Shown in pieces: positions 24,401 through 34,582 of a DNA stretch of 64,000 nucleotides (position 1 is the first letter of the stretch; each line of letters starts with the position of its first letter). The stretch comes from Furcasterigmium furcatum (lineage: Eukaryota; Ascomycota; Sordariomycetes; Glomerellales; Plectosphaerellaceae), in the NCBI GenBank assembly GCA_001599815.1, contig BCIA01000004.1, positions 374,862-438,861 on the forward strand, read 5' to 3'. Below the pieces are notes generated by a model, which saw only the letters and a list, made by a program, of their open reading frames with translations, was not told the origin of the DNA and ran no database searches. The translations under genes were made by a program, and so were the position numbers.

Positions 24401-24957
24401 TCCAACCCTTGAGAACACCCGGCTTCTGTTCAACGAAGGCAGTTTCGTTTCGACCAATGACCAAGAGATCTTGCGGTTTGTTGGCCGCATCTTCGTTACT
24501 TCAAGATACTTGGTGGACAAAAGAACAGAAGACTACGCTGTCCGGCTACAAAATGGCCTTCAGGATAGACTTCGCGAGCATCATACACGATGGGACATGC
24601 GCTGGTCATGCCCTGGAGTTGTGTTCGCTCTGAGGAAAGTATTGGGTTTTTTAGGGCACGGCCCGCAACAGCATCCGAGATTCACCTTCATGTCGTATCT
24701 CGCATGATTCCATGGGGATCTTGCACTGGTTGACGCCGTGGTTTTACGCGGGATTGCCGCTGGTCAGATAAGGTGCTCAGAGTCTAAGAGGTACCAACTG
24801 CATGAAGGGTCCCCCTCTTGTTAGCGTCCCGCGGCCGGGTCACGACTATGTGATTGTACAGCGGCTTGATCACCCCGTTCGTCCACTAGCCATCCGAGGG
24901 GAGATCGGGGACATGACTTTACCCGACCTCGCATGGATAGAAATTCCCATACCATCC
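24401..24957. other. Unassigned coding-like fragment and spacer
   Basis: A plus-strand frame running to a stop at 24707 reads like real protein (RFVGRIFVTSRYLVDKRTED) but has no start, no recognised domain and follows the broken SDR. It may be debris of another gene. The rest lies downstream of the amidase 3' end. Confidence 0.4.
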
Positions 24958-26938
24958 TCAGTTTGCTTGCAAACCCGGGAGGGGAAGCTTTCGGCGTGGA
25001 AAGCTGGCTTCCCACGCGCTCATGAGCTGAATGAGCAGCGCGTCTCCATGAGCTGGGGCAATCGCCGCAAGGCCGAATGGTCGACCGATCGAGTCGACGT
25101 AGCCAAAGGGCAGGGAAGCAATGGGGTATCCTGGTACGGTCAGCCTCAACGTCGGCCATGCGGGCGCCGGATGATACACACCTGCAGCGGCCGCAAATGT
25201 GGTCATGGCACCGTCGGCAGGCCCCAGGAGGACATTGATGTTGTAGTCCGCGAAGACCTTGTCCAAGCCTTCGACCCTGCCGATGCGGCGCATCTGCTGA
25301 ATCAGGGCCTCAATCTCTGCTTCTGATGTATGGTTCTTTTGGGCGTTTTCAAGGAACTCTTGACCGGGAAAGCCTAAAGACGGGTAGCGAAAGTAAACCA
25401 AACTCTGCGGCAGGGGCTGACGCACTCTCAGGAAGCTCCTCTTCCGGGTGATTTCTGTTGAATGATATGACCTCTTCGAGAGACCTGACTTGTGATTGGT
25501 GAAGAGTTTGGAGGTAGGTGTTTAGTTCCGCTCGGAATGTGGCCTCTGTGTCCCTGGTTAGCCGAGTCAGACAAGGAGTGAGACGCCTGACCATACCAAA
25601 GATCTGGCTGAGAACGTGGCCGCCATCTAGCTCAAAACCATCAGGAGACGCTAGATTGACGTCGGAGTGATAATTGTCAACGAGATCCTCAATACGGTTG
25701 TAAGTTTTGAGAATCTCGTCGGCCTACTGACTGGTAAGTATATCGCAGCTTCGCAGTAACGGGACTCACCATGTATTGGAAGACCTCTGGTTTCCTCGTC
25801 TCGCGAGGCGTAAACCAAGTTTTTGGGTCAAGAGTACCAATCCTAAGGCCCCGCCAGGACTTTGTGGCGGCGGCTTGATAGCGGCCCGCCGAGTCATCGA
25901 CTAGAATATCGAGGAGAGTAGCAACATCGGAGGCGGATTTAGCAATGGGCCCCACAGAGTCGCACAGCTGGGAGATTGGAACGATCCCAGCCGTTGAAAC
26001 CAGGCCAACAGTGGGCTTCAAGGCGTACAGAGCGGCCCTGTCAGCGGGTTGGATGAGAGAGCCGTTGGTCTCCGTTCCGAGAGCGATGGGAGCGTAGCCT
26101 GCGGACACCCCCACAGCTGACCCAGAGGAAGAGCCACCAGGGTTCTAGAAGACATGATTAGACCTGGAAATGTGTTCCATCACGGACAATGACTTACGGT
26201 ATCTCCAGAGATAGCATCGTCTTTCTGATAGCCCCCATAAACATACGCGGATTGAGTCTGTCCCCCCACGGGTGACCATCCCGAAGGAGCACTGGCTGTC
26301 CTGTGTTGTGTTAGTCACATCAGAACTCAGAACCAGCAGCCCTTCAGAAGGACAGCTTACTTGTACCATGCGAACTCCTTGCATAGAATATTAGCAGAAG
26401 TAGTCAGGCGGTATGTTCTGCAGGCCTAGACGTACCGACATGTTCGTTTTGGCAATAACGATAGCTCCGGCATCTTGCAACTAAATGAAGGTCAGTCCCT
26501 CGGCGCCCTGCAGCTGGTAAGGTGGGATTTACCCTCTGCACCACGTCGGCATTCGTCTCGGGCCATGATCCCGCTAGCGCCAGGCTTCCAGCAGTTGTTC
26601 CCATGCCCAGACCACGTTCAGTTGAAATATTGTCCTACACTCGGTTAGGACATACCACCCTCCGATGCTCGTTCATCACTTGCCTTGACAAGGACTGGGA
26701 TGCCGTGCAGAGGGCCCCGCACGTTCCCGGCTGCACGCTCCAGATGCAAGGCATGCGCCCGATCCAGTATCCGTTCACGGGATGGGTTTGAGATCACAGC
26801 ATGGAGGTAGCCGTCATGCGTCTTCATCCGACCCAAGCAGCCCATCACCAGCTCCAGACTTGTAAATGCGCGGGCGCATAGCCCATCCTGGAGCTGCGCC
26901 GCCGTTGACTCGAGGAGATAAACCGGATGCAGTGTCAT
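24958..26938 (-). CDS. Amidase (amidase-signature family)
   Basis: Amidase-signature hydrolase, 536 residues, eight exons: 26938-26684, 26634-26533, 26480-26436, 26377-26361 (17 nt), 26300-26198, 26144-25770, 25723-25426, 25373-24958. The Ser-cisSer-Lys triad is present: Lys85 in PVLVK (last codon of exon 1), cis-Ser179 in NPGGSSSGSA and nucleophile Ser203 in GTETNGS. Also visible are GLGMGTTAGSLAL, GAIVIAKTNMSEFAWYK and RAALYALKPTVGL. The first intron uses a GC donor (GCAAGT); a GT alternative would break the frame. What looks like a frameshift near 25400 is a 52-nt intron joining ELPES to FPGQEF. No signal peptide; cytosolic. The substrate is a small amide, not determinable here. Confidence 0.92.
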
Positions 26939-27813
26939 CTTCCGGGCTGACTCTTTGCACGAGTGGTGGTGGCCGGATGGAACCTCTGGAGAGCCCCGCG
27001 GCGGGGGAAAGAAGGTCAAGAAGAAGATCACGTCATAGCAAAAGTTGCGAACAGCAGGGGTAAGGACCCAAGCAGGACTGACTAAGCAGTGGCGTCGTTT
27101 GTGTTGAAGGCCTCATTGACGAGGAGATCCATTGTCGGCTTGGCCTGAGGCGGTGCTTGGATAGGTTGCTCGAGAAACTGATTTGCGGGCTTGCAGAAGC
27201 GGGAAGCGAAATCGGTAGCAGGGTGGGCATCTGGAACATGCCTGGGCCGGCCGGCCATGTATTCTGTGACCCTCATGGCGGGGTTCCCCAAATGCATGTG
27301 CGTGACGCGGTACGATGGATCTCAAGCTTCATGGAGCAACATACTATTCAATGGTAAGTAAGGAGATTTATTTTATATCGATCGATAGAGTTTCCCAGGT
27401 CAAGCATTCCGAACCGCGTGAAAGTGGGCAACTACATAAGTAGTAAGCGTCCGTACCATTAGCTCAGCCCGACTCCACCTCGACCAACACCAGCTGGATT
27501 GTGCCTCGAAGGAACCCCTCGAAAGGCCATTTTCATTGTCCAACTCAACAACTCTGGCATCCCGCGGGCGACCACGACCTGCTCGACCTCTATGAAGCCG
27601 AGACTTCCTTCATCGCGGCATGTCGCCAGAGCAGTCCAAAGACGCCATCGTCGCGATTTGCCTCTGAGCATCATCAATTGGCCCATCGCGTCAGGTCTGG
27701 CAGCTCACCCACCACTGTTGCTGCAATCGCCATCGCCTACACCCTGCCACCGGCGATCCTTCGTGTCCACGTCGTCTCTGCCGCAGTCCGCCCCACACGA
27801 GCCGCCCCGAGAC
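26939..27813. other. Divergent intergenic region
   Basis: Holds the 5' side of the amidase gene and of the acidic hypothetical gene. A frame continuous with the latter begins at 27499, but its first 105 codons are low-complexity and unconvincing. Confidence 0.5.
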
Positions 27814-28365
27814 ATGAGCCAGGAGGAGGAGGAGCACTGGGACGATCTATCCGCTGAGGCAAAGATTCAAGCGGGAGGAGATGGCAAATGGGGCTGGGTC
27901 GTGTACCGATGCGCCTACGCGGAACAGTTCGATGCCCGATGGGAGGAGATCAAGCGGCAAATCGTGCAATCATTGCACCAGGAGATCGCACAGTCGGATG
28001 CACCTGGCATTGCTGACACGATGGACTTTATCTTTGTCGAGGATCCAGTGCTCGAGGGTGCCTCGGTCGCCCAGTTGCAGCACCGCTTCCAGGCCTGGGC
28101 GCGGGCGAGTGACGGGTACAGCGACGTCGAAGGCAGAGATACATCCCGAGGGTCGAGGTACGAGTTCTTCGTCATGGTCGACGATCGCGCATTCCGTAAT
28201 CGTCACGTTGGGCTCGTGAGGGGTTGGCCGATAGATGAGGGCCTCGACGAGGGCCTCGAGGAGGAGGACGAGGAGGGTGCCGGCACAGAAGACTGGGTCA
28301 GGCTGTCAGACTACTCGATCACGACAGAGCTCTATGAAGAACTCAACAACCCGGAGTTGTGGTAA
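27814..28365 (+). CDS. Acidic hypothetical protein, 183 aa
   Basis: Intronless frame from ATG 27814. It begins with an acidic stretch (MSQEEEEHWDDLSAEAK), then GDGKWGWVVYRCAY, a pattern I have seen at the start of uncharacterised fungal proteins. Further in are APGIADTMDFIFVED and YEFFVMVDDRAFRNRHVGLVRGWP, and it ends with another Glu/Asp-rich run. No signal peptide or membrane helix. The frame is open upstream to 27499, so a longer N-terminus is possible. Function unknown. Confidence 0.7.
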   Translation: MSQEEEEHWDDLSAEAKIQAGGDGKWGWVVYRCAYAEQFDARWEEIKRQIVQSLHQEIAQSDAPGIADTMDFIFVEDPVLEGASVAQLQHRFQAWARASDGYSDVEGRDTSRGSRYEFFVMVDDRAFRNRHVGLVRGWPIDEGLDEGLEEEDEEGAGTEDWVRLSDYSITTELYEELNNPELW

Positions 28366-28945
28366 ACGTTGTACAAATCGCCGGAAGAGGGCGTGGCCTG
28401 TCTCTGAGGCTCCGAGCGACAATGCATGGGGGACCATGGTATACATCAAGGGTTGATACTGCTTTTGTGATCAAGAGTAGAGTCCTGGAACAGCCATCCG
28501 ACTGCCGGCTGAAGGGAACACTTCGACTCCTGGTCCTCAATGCCCCAGCAGATGTGCGAAGCAAAAATCAAAACATACAACACCGGGCATTCGCTGGTCG
28601 TCACCGACCCAACTACTACTCCGGCCCTCACTCGCTTGACCCTGGGAGAGCGGACGGGATCCCGTATTTTCCAGTGGGTATGGTCGTATGTTCTGAGGTC
28701 CAGGACGTCTCGGCTTTACATAGCTTTGATCTGAGCGCAAGGGATACCCCAACAGCTTGACGCTTCACCCAGGATACGCTCAAAGCCGAGACTGGGCTGC
28801 CTGGAAGCTGTCCTCAATGCACTGCGCCCATATCAGTTTGAGTTGACTGTCTCGGCCAGGAGGAAAGCGATAACCACGCGCGATGTTTAGTGCCGACAGT
28901 ATGAAGAAAGACCTTGTCGTGAGTCAAGTTGCAAGGTTCAACATC

Positions 28946-29330
28946 TCGTTAAACTTTAACGCATCAGCGCCATCGCGTTAAATATACGTAAAAAGATCTC
29001 CCCGATCACCCTTTAGATAGCTAGCGGGTAAGTAGGGTAATCCCGCCGCTTTAGGATTACCCGCCTATCACCCGGTCGCGCGATGCCTAAGGTGAGTAGG
29101 TAATCCTAGGGTAACCTATACCCGCTCGTTATTACCTCCTTTAACTCTAAACGCTACAGGGCCTTAGACTTAAGTATCTAATCTTTATAAGGATATAGCT
29201 TACTCTGGCCTATAGCGGTTACTAAAGGATGACTTAGGTGTAGCTGATATATTTTCACCTAGCATCGACTGTTAGGTGCCTAGCCTAGTAAATACTGATG
29301 GCTTCTAAGCCTTAGGGCACCTGCTGACAA
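28946..29330. repeat. AT-rich, RIP-like degenerate element
   Basis: Composition changes abruptly: many TpA steps (CTATAG, TTATAA, TTAGG and CCTA motifs) and few CpA/TpG, with no open frames on either strand. This is the footprint of repeat-induced point mutation in ascomycetes. The left edge carries CGTTAAA and TTTAACG in a head-to-head palindrome (28947-28961), then a further GCGTTAAA (28975-28982). The identity of the original element cannot be told. Confidence 0.6.
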
Positions 29331-29340
29331 AAATGGCATG

Positions 29341-29590
29341 ATATGTCAGGATTGAGATATGCCATGCTACGAAAACGGATATATCAGGATTGGGACATGT
29401 CCGCCACTCGGGCTGGACATGTCATGGCTGGACATGTCATGGCTGGACTTGTCAGGGTTAGGACATGTCAGACCCGGGAAATGGACTTGTCAGAACTGGG
29501 GACATGTCAGCCTTGGGCAATGGACATGTCAGGGCTAGGACATGTCAACCACGGGGTATGGACATGTTAGTATTGGGACATGTTAGGCTT
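29341..29590 (+). repeat. Minisatellite with GACATGTC core
   Basis: Seven exact copies of the 8-bp palindrome GACATGTC plus about six one- or two-base variants (GACTTGTC, GACATGTT, ATATGTC), spaced roughly 12-35 bp. Many sit in the frame TGGACATGTCAGG or TGGACATGTCATGG. The array directly follows the AT-rich island. Confidence 0.8.
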
Positions 29591-29603
29591 TTCTGGGCTG
29601 CCG

Positions 29604-29814
29604 CTTGTACCCTTGAGGCACTAAGAGCCCTGAGACTGGTGTTGGAAGTAACCCTGCCCGATGGTACCGGTCCTGAGAGCCACTGTTAATGTCCCGCTGG
29701 GGGGATACCAGACTTGCGGGAACGTCTTGAGCTGAAGACTAGTACTTTGATGATCCCCTCTCCGCGAGACTTGTACCCTCCAGTTATTAAGTGCCCTGGG
29801 ACTGGTATTGGAAG
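29604..29814 (+). repeat. Diverged direct repeat pair (about 45 bp)
   Basis: 29604-29648 and 29770-29814 align without gaps; both start CTTGTACCCT and share the core GCCCTGRGACTGGTRTTGGAAG (R = A or G). Offset about 166 bp. Probably remnants of a mobile element next to the minisatellite. Confidence 0.55.
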
Positions 29815-30425
29815 GAAGCATTTGCGCTGGTGTTGGCACTCCGGCCAGGCATCTCTAGGAAGCGGCCGCCTCTGCGCTGAGCAAGGGCCGCAATAGGGCG
29901 CCCGCCACATCGTCTGAGCTAAGCGAAACCTCCGCTCGATGGCTTTCTTGATAGACACTCTTGAGTTGCACTGGGGTGGATGGTCGCGGACAGCTACGCT
30001 CAAGGTGGACGGTCACTCTTTGGGAGGACGGTCACTTTGCCTGCCTGCCTACTTGTATCTGCTATCTGTGTTTGTTTGGCTGGTAGCGCTGTCATCATGG
30101 GTTGACGGGAAATCCACCAACCAGAAAAGGGAACACGCATCGAGGCCAACCCGGAGTCACCAGCCTGTGGAGATCAGATAATTGGCCGCCTTGCAAGGAG
30201 ACGGGCCGCGGGGCACGACGGCGTCCTGGTCCACTTTGAGCGCCTCGAGGGAGATATTAGGGACCAAAGAACCGCGAAGGTGTAATAAAGACCTGTGAGG
30301 GATGCACTGGGTAGGATTGGGAGGGGGGGCTGGTTGAGTATACTGAATGACGGACGAGAGCCGCGGCCCGCGGCGACTATGCACACCGTGGCCCGTCAGT
30401 TGTATGGACTCGGGATCCTATTAAG

Positions 30426-30431
30426 TATAAA
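30426..30431 (+). promoter_or_regulatory. TATA box of the PLP enzyme gene
   Basis: TATAAA 99 nt before the ATG at 30525. A transcription start a few tens of bases downstream would leave the upstream in-frame ATG at 30453 at or near the 5' end, favouring 30525 as the start. Confidence 0.5.
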
Positions 30432-30524
30432 ACATCTACTGCTTCGCCGTTCATGCTGTTTTACTTCGATAACTCTTCTACCTCATTGAACACCGTCATC
30501 ACCGTCACCTTCTTCTCCGGCACT

Positions 30525-31895
30525 ATGGATAAGTCACTGTCAGCCAATATGCCTCAAGACAAGCAGGGGCACAATGATGTCTCTCAAGAGGATGATCGCA
30601 AACACCTCGGCAACATTGGAGCCACGTACCGTCAAGATGTCATCGTCGCCTGTAAAGGGCTGTATGTCTACACTGCCTCTGGTCATCGTTTCCTCGACTG
30701 GACATCCGGACAGATGTCTTGCCTGCTCGGCCATGGACATCCCGAGGTTGTGCAAGTAATCACCGACCACGCCTTAAACCTCGATCATCTTTTCTCTGGG
30801 ATGCTGTCACCTCCTGTCATATCCCTCAGCAACCGGCTGTGCTCGATGCTCCCTCCCACCCTAGACAAGACGTTCTTCCTCTCCACGGGCGGCGAAAGCA
30901 ACGAGGCCGCAATCAAGCTTGCGAAGACTTACACCGGCAAATTTGAGATTGTCGGTCTCGGCGCGAGCTGGCACGGCATGACGGCCCAAGCCCTCGGTGC
31001 GCAGTACCGATACGGCCGCAAGGGCCACGGCCCGAACATGCCCGGCATGTTCGCCCTCCCGGCGCCGAACAGGCTTCGTTCCGTGTTTCGGCGACCGGAC
31101 GGGTCCTACGACTGGGAGAAGGAGATGATGCACGGCTGGGCCATGATCGACATGCAGTCCTGCGGCTCCCTCGCCGCCTGCATCGTCGAGTGCATCCAGT
31201 CGTCGGCCGGCATCCACGTCTTGCCCCCTGGGTATCTGAAGGCGCTGAAGCGAGAGTGCGAGAAGCGCAGGATGCTCCTCATCGTCGACGAGGCGCAGAC
31301 CGGCATCGGACGGGGTGGGGACTTGATGGCCATCTTCCACGAGCAGGTCACGCCTGACATTGTCACGCTCAGCAAGACCCTGGGCAACGGGCTGCCGTTG
31401 AGCGCCGTCGTCACGAGCGCCGAGATTAACGACGTCTGTGCTAAGAGGGGTTTTAGTATGTACACGACCCATGCGAACGACCCCCTTCCTTGCGCCGTCG
31501 GCGACAAGGTCTTGGAAATTGTCATGCGCGACGGGCTGGCGGATCATGCGCGGGAGATGGGGAAAGTACTCCAGGCCGGCCTGCGCGAGCTTGAAGCGAA
31601 GTTTGGCTGCATTGCAGAGGTTCGCGGTCGCGGCCTTCTGGCTGGCGTCGAGATCGTAGCGGAGGAAGAGGGAAAGTCGGCTGAGCTGGGGAAGCAGGTC
31701 GCGGAGAAGGCATATGAGCTTGGTCTGTGGGCGAACATATCTAGCGATGCCTATTTCAGCGGAGCGCTGAGGATCGCTCCGCCGCTCATCACGACGGAAG
31801 AGGAGATTCGTGAAGGACTTCTCATTCTCGAGAAGGCTTTGTCCTCGACCCCAGGGACGCAGCCTCGACGCGTTGCTACCGTCGACGGGCTTTAG
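30525..31895 (+). CDS. Class III PLP enzyme, dialkylglycine decarboxylase-like
   Basis: Intronless, 456 residues from ATG 30525 (an in-frame ATG at 30453 adds 24). Fold-type I, class III aminotransferase family; the best remembered match in style is bacterial 2,2-dialkylglycine decarboxylase. Motifs: FLDWTSGQMSCLLGHGHPEV, HLFSGMLSPPV, FLSTGGESNEAAIKLAK, GLGASWHGMTAQALGA, LLIVDEAQTGIGRGG (PLP-ring Asp) and LSKTLGNGLPLSAV with the Schiff-base Lys284. The SGQM and SWHGMT segments are those of the decarboxylase branch rather than ornithine or GABA aminotransferases. It probably transaminates or decarboxylates an unusual alpha,alpha-disubstituted amino acid; this is inference. Its 3' end is 50 bp from that of a Zn2Cys6 regulator. 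Confidence 0.9.
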   Translation: MDKSLSANMPQDKQGHNDVSQEDDRKHLGNIGATYRQDVIVACKGLYVYTASGHRFLDWTSGQMSCLLGHGHPEVVQVITDHALNLDHLFSGMLSPPVISLSNRLCSMLPPTLDKTFFLSTGGESNEAAIKLAKTYTGKFEIVGLGASWHGMTAQALGAQYRYGRKGHGPNMPGMFALPAPNRLRSVFRRPDGSYDWEKEMMHGWAMIDMQSCGSLAACIVECIQSSAGIHVLPPGYLKALKRECEKRRMLLIVDEAQTGIGRGGDLMAIFHEQVTPDIVTLSKTLGNGLPLSAVVTSAEINDVCAKRGFSMYTTHANDPLPCAVGDKVLEIVMRDGLADHAREMGKVLQAGLRELEAKFGCIAEVRGRGLLAGVEIVAEEEGKSAELGKQVAEKAYELGLWANISSDAYFSGALRIAPPLITTEEEIREGLLILEKALSSTPGTQPRRVATVDGL

Positions 31896-31944
31896 CGATA
31901 GCTTTAGTTGTAAGCTGTTGAATCTTAAGGAGATAATATTGGTC

Positions 31945-33996
31945 TTACGCTCCCGGAAACAACAAGTTGTCCTGGAAAGTAGGGTCCCTGAAGATGGTCT
32001 CTAGTAGTTCCAAGTCCACGTCATCGACGTCGGAATCAAGATGCAGGCCCTGAATCCGGTCCAAAGCCTCGGAATACTGCGAAAGACATAGGTCGCCAAT
32101 ATCCCAGTCCCCACTGGTCTTGTGTGATCTGAGCAGCTTCATAATGTCCTCCACAAGCTCCAAGGAGCTGTTCTTAGGCAGACCAGCCAGGGCGTCGTTT
32201 GTCTCAAGCGCCGAACGCATGAGGAATGAGGTGACCGTAGAAAGGCAGAATGCCAGTTCCGGCAACCAGAAGTCTCGGAGCTGCTGATGTCCGAGCTCTG
32301 ACAGGAACATGACGATGTCTTTGGCTGCCCGCCGCGTTGAAATGTAATGTCCCACGGAGCCCTCCGCAAGAACATCCTCACCGGATTCTCGGGAGGACTC
32401 TAGGTGAATACGACAATCCAAGAATCGAATGTAAAGATAGCATAACCTGAGGTTCGAGGTACCGGGAGTGCTGAGGTCGGTGCCACGATGTACGATACTT
32501 CGTATTGCCCCTCTGGTGGATTCCGCCCATACGTCTAGCTTGTTGCGTGGGATATCTCCGGTGCATTTTAGAGCCGCAACTTGATGCAACTGATTCAAAT
32601 ATTCGTAGAGAATGTTCGATAAGTCAATGAGTGCCCCTGGAATCGATTCGGCCCCGTGATTCCCGAGATCCAGATCAGTGGCGGTTGGGTAGATGGAGTA
32701 GCCTAGACTCGCCGTTGAGATGTCCGCATGACCAGGTTGTATTCGCGGCGGGATGCCATATGCGAGGCTCAACCTGTGTTTTGTGATTAGTTCAACTGTG
32801 CTGGTGAAATGTTGCCGACTACCGAAGAGATGAAGGCCACACACCATCTATCGTGAATCACGAGTCCCATCCAGACTCTGACACGAAACGTCTTCTCCGT
32901 TGCTGGGATATCCCACTGCGATGGATCACGATTCAGACCAAGGGTGAAGGCAACGCTTATGGCAAATCCAAGCTGCCCAGCATTGTTAAACACCAGCGTG
33001 GTTGGCCGGCCGCCGATGTTGAGCAGCACAGCGGCGATCGTGTAGATGTCAGGACTTAACCTCAGCTCCTCGTAGAGTGCTTCGTTGGCCAGATTCCAGA
33101 TAAATCGCTGGTCTGGTCGCCTCTGGGAGGCGAGAACGTGATCTGATGCCCAGTATGCCAGGGTATGCGCGTAGATACAGGCAAGAAGGGCTGGCGAGAT
33201 GCTTCTCCGTAGCCCGGGGTCGTGGTGGTGTGCAACGAACCACGTTTCGTCAAGCTGGGGGAGACACACGTTAACCTTTCTAAAAAATCTAAACTCACAA
33301 TTAATACACTGTATTAGATGTCTTGAAAGAGCGGGAGGTCTTTTGAAGATTCACTTACAAGGTCACTAGCTGGTTTAAGTGAGGTGCAAGTAGCTGCTCA
33401 ATGATCTCGAGCTTCGCCTGGGCAGAGCTCTGATGACCGTCTAACCCAACGGGCCTTTTCCTGGTCTCAGTAAAGGTGATCGGGGCCGAAAGACCACTTG
33501 CATGGCTGGTCCAGACGGTTCGAGCGATTCGGCGCCCTCCAAAACCGCCCGCCACGAGGTCTGACAACACACGAGTGTCGCTGCCAACCAGAGGACCCAG
33601 GAGACGCTGGCCGCTGCTGTTGTTTCCTGTGGTTACTTCAGGCGCATGGACCGCAGGACTATGACCAAGACTCTGAGCAGAGAAGAGCCCTGATCCCAGG
33701 GTTGTGACTGGTCTTTGGATGTAACCCGTCAAGGAAGCGTTGGAGTGACTGACACTTGGTTCAGGGGGGTCCTGAGCCGAGGCAGCCCGCGGTGTGTCAG
33801 TCTGGGGACTGGGAAATGAAGGGCCCTGGGACGAGGCGGCCGCGGCCGCGGCACTGGACCGTGGGCGTCGGGTAGCTGGGCCAAACTCGCAGGCCGTGCC
33901 GTGAGACTTGCACATCAGGCACACGGTTGAAGAAGAGGCCTCGAGCTTGCAGCGAGACTTGCGCCTGCGGCAGGCAATGCAAGCAGGAGGACGCAT
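31945..33996 (-). CDS. Zn2Cys6 transcription factor
   Basis: Nuclear Gal4-type regulator, 628 residues. Exons: 33996-33359, 33308-33299 (10 nt), 33254-32845, 32773-31945; the sum is divisible by three. The zinc cluster has Cys at 6, 9, 16, 26, 29 and 36 (CIACRRRKSRC then CLMCKSHGTAC). A Ser/Ala/Pro-rich linker follows. The fungal-TF middle homology domain runs from ILDETWFVAHH through ALLACIYAHTLAYWASD, IAAVLLNIGG and RVRVWMGLVIHDRWLSLAYG. Without the 10-nt exon the frame would not reach LDETWF. The last junction uses a GTGTGT donor to keep RWLSLAYG intact. The C-terminus is acidic and may activate. Targets unknown; the neighbouring PLP enzyme is a candidate. Confidence 0.9.
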
Positions 33997-34582
33997 CGTG
34001 AGGATCTGGAGAGATCAGGTGCAGCCGTGCCTCGGAACGCGTGAAGTGGAAGAGTTGAGAGCAACCTCGCTCTGTTCCGCGGCCCCAAAATTCTGGCCGC
34101 GGGCCGCGGGGGGAACAAGCCGGCGCCGAGCCATGTTGCCCGAGCCGCCTCTGTCCCCTCATTCCTGACTAAGGTATGCTACCATGATCCGCTAGTGGGC
34201 ACCGTCTGCTTGACATCCAAACTCAAGCATGACCTGGAGGGTTGCTGAAGCGATACGCCGACTGGGTGTGGTCTACGGCGATGCTACTCCCCTGCGCGCC
34301 CGGGAAACAGATGCCTGATCCCATGGCAGCTGAAACTCGGGGAATACTGTCGTTGTCGAACCATCATATCACGAGGGGGTCAGCCCTAATACCGCCCATA
34401 TAGCTTTCCGTGACCATATCAAGTCCCCAGGCCCTATGATTTCAGATCAGACACCTCTCAGGTTACGATTTTCATTTTCCTTGACCCATCATCGCAGTCA
34501 ACGCTTCTTCGTTCCACCCAACTCAGCACACTCGTCATTTTCGACCGAACAACATTACCTCGAGACGAGGCAGCCGCCCACG
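33997..34582. other. Divergent promoter region
   Basis: Between the regulator (-) and the membrane protein (+). A frame continuous with the membrane protein opens at 34436, but the segment before 34583 is polar and not conserved-looking. Confidence 0.5.

Larger units (their letters stand above)
28366..30524. other. Repeat-bearing intergenic region
   Basis: No gene. It contains an AT-rich RIP-like island (about 28946-29330), a minisatellite (29341-29590), a diverged direct repeat (29604-29648 with 29770-29814) and the promoter of the PLP enzyme. Confidence 0.65.

Noticed and set aside
25349..25425. Apparent frameshift within the amidase
   Set aside because: A 52-nt intron (25374-25425) with GTGCGT donor and TTTAG acceptor restores the frame and the conserved segment.
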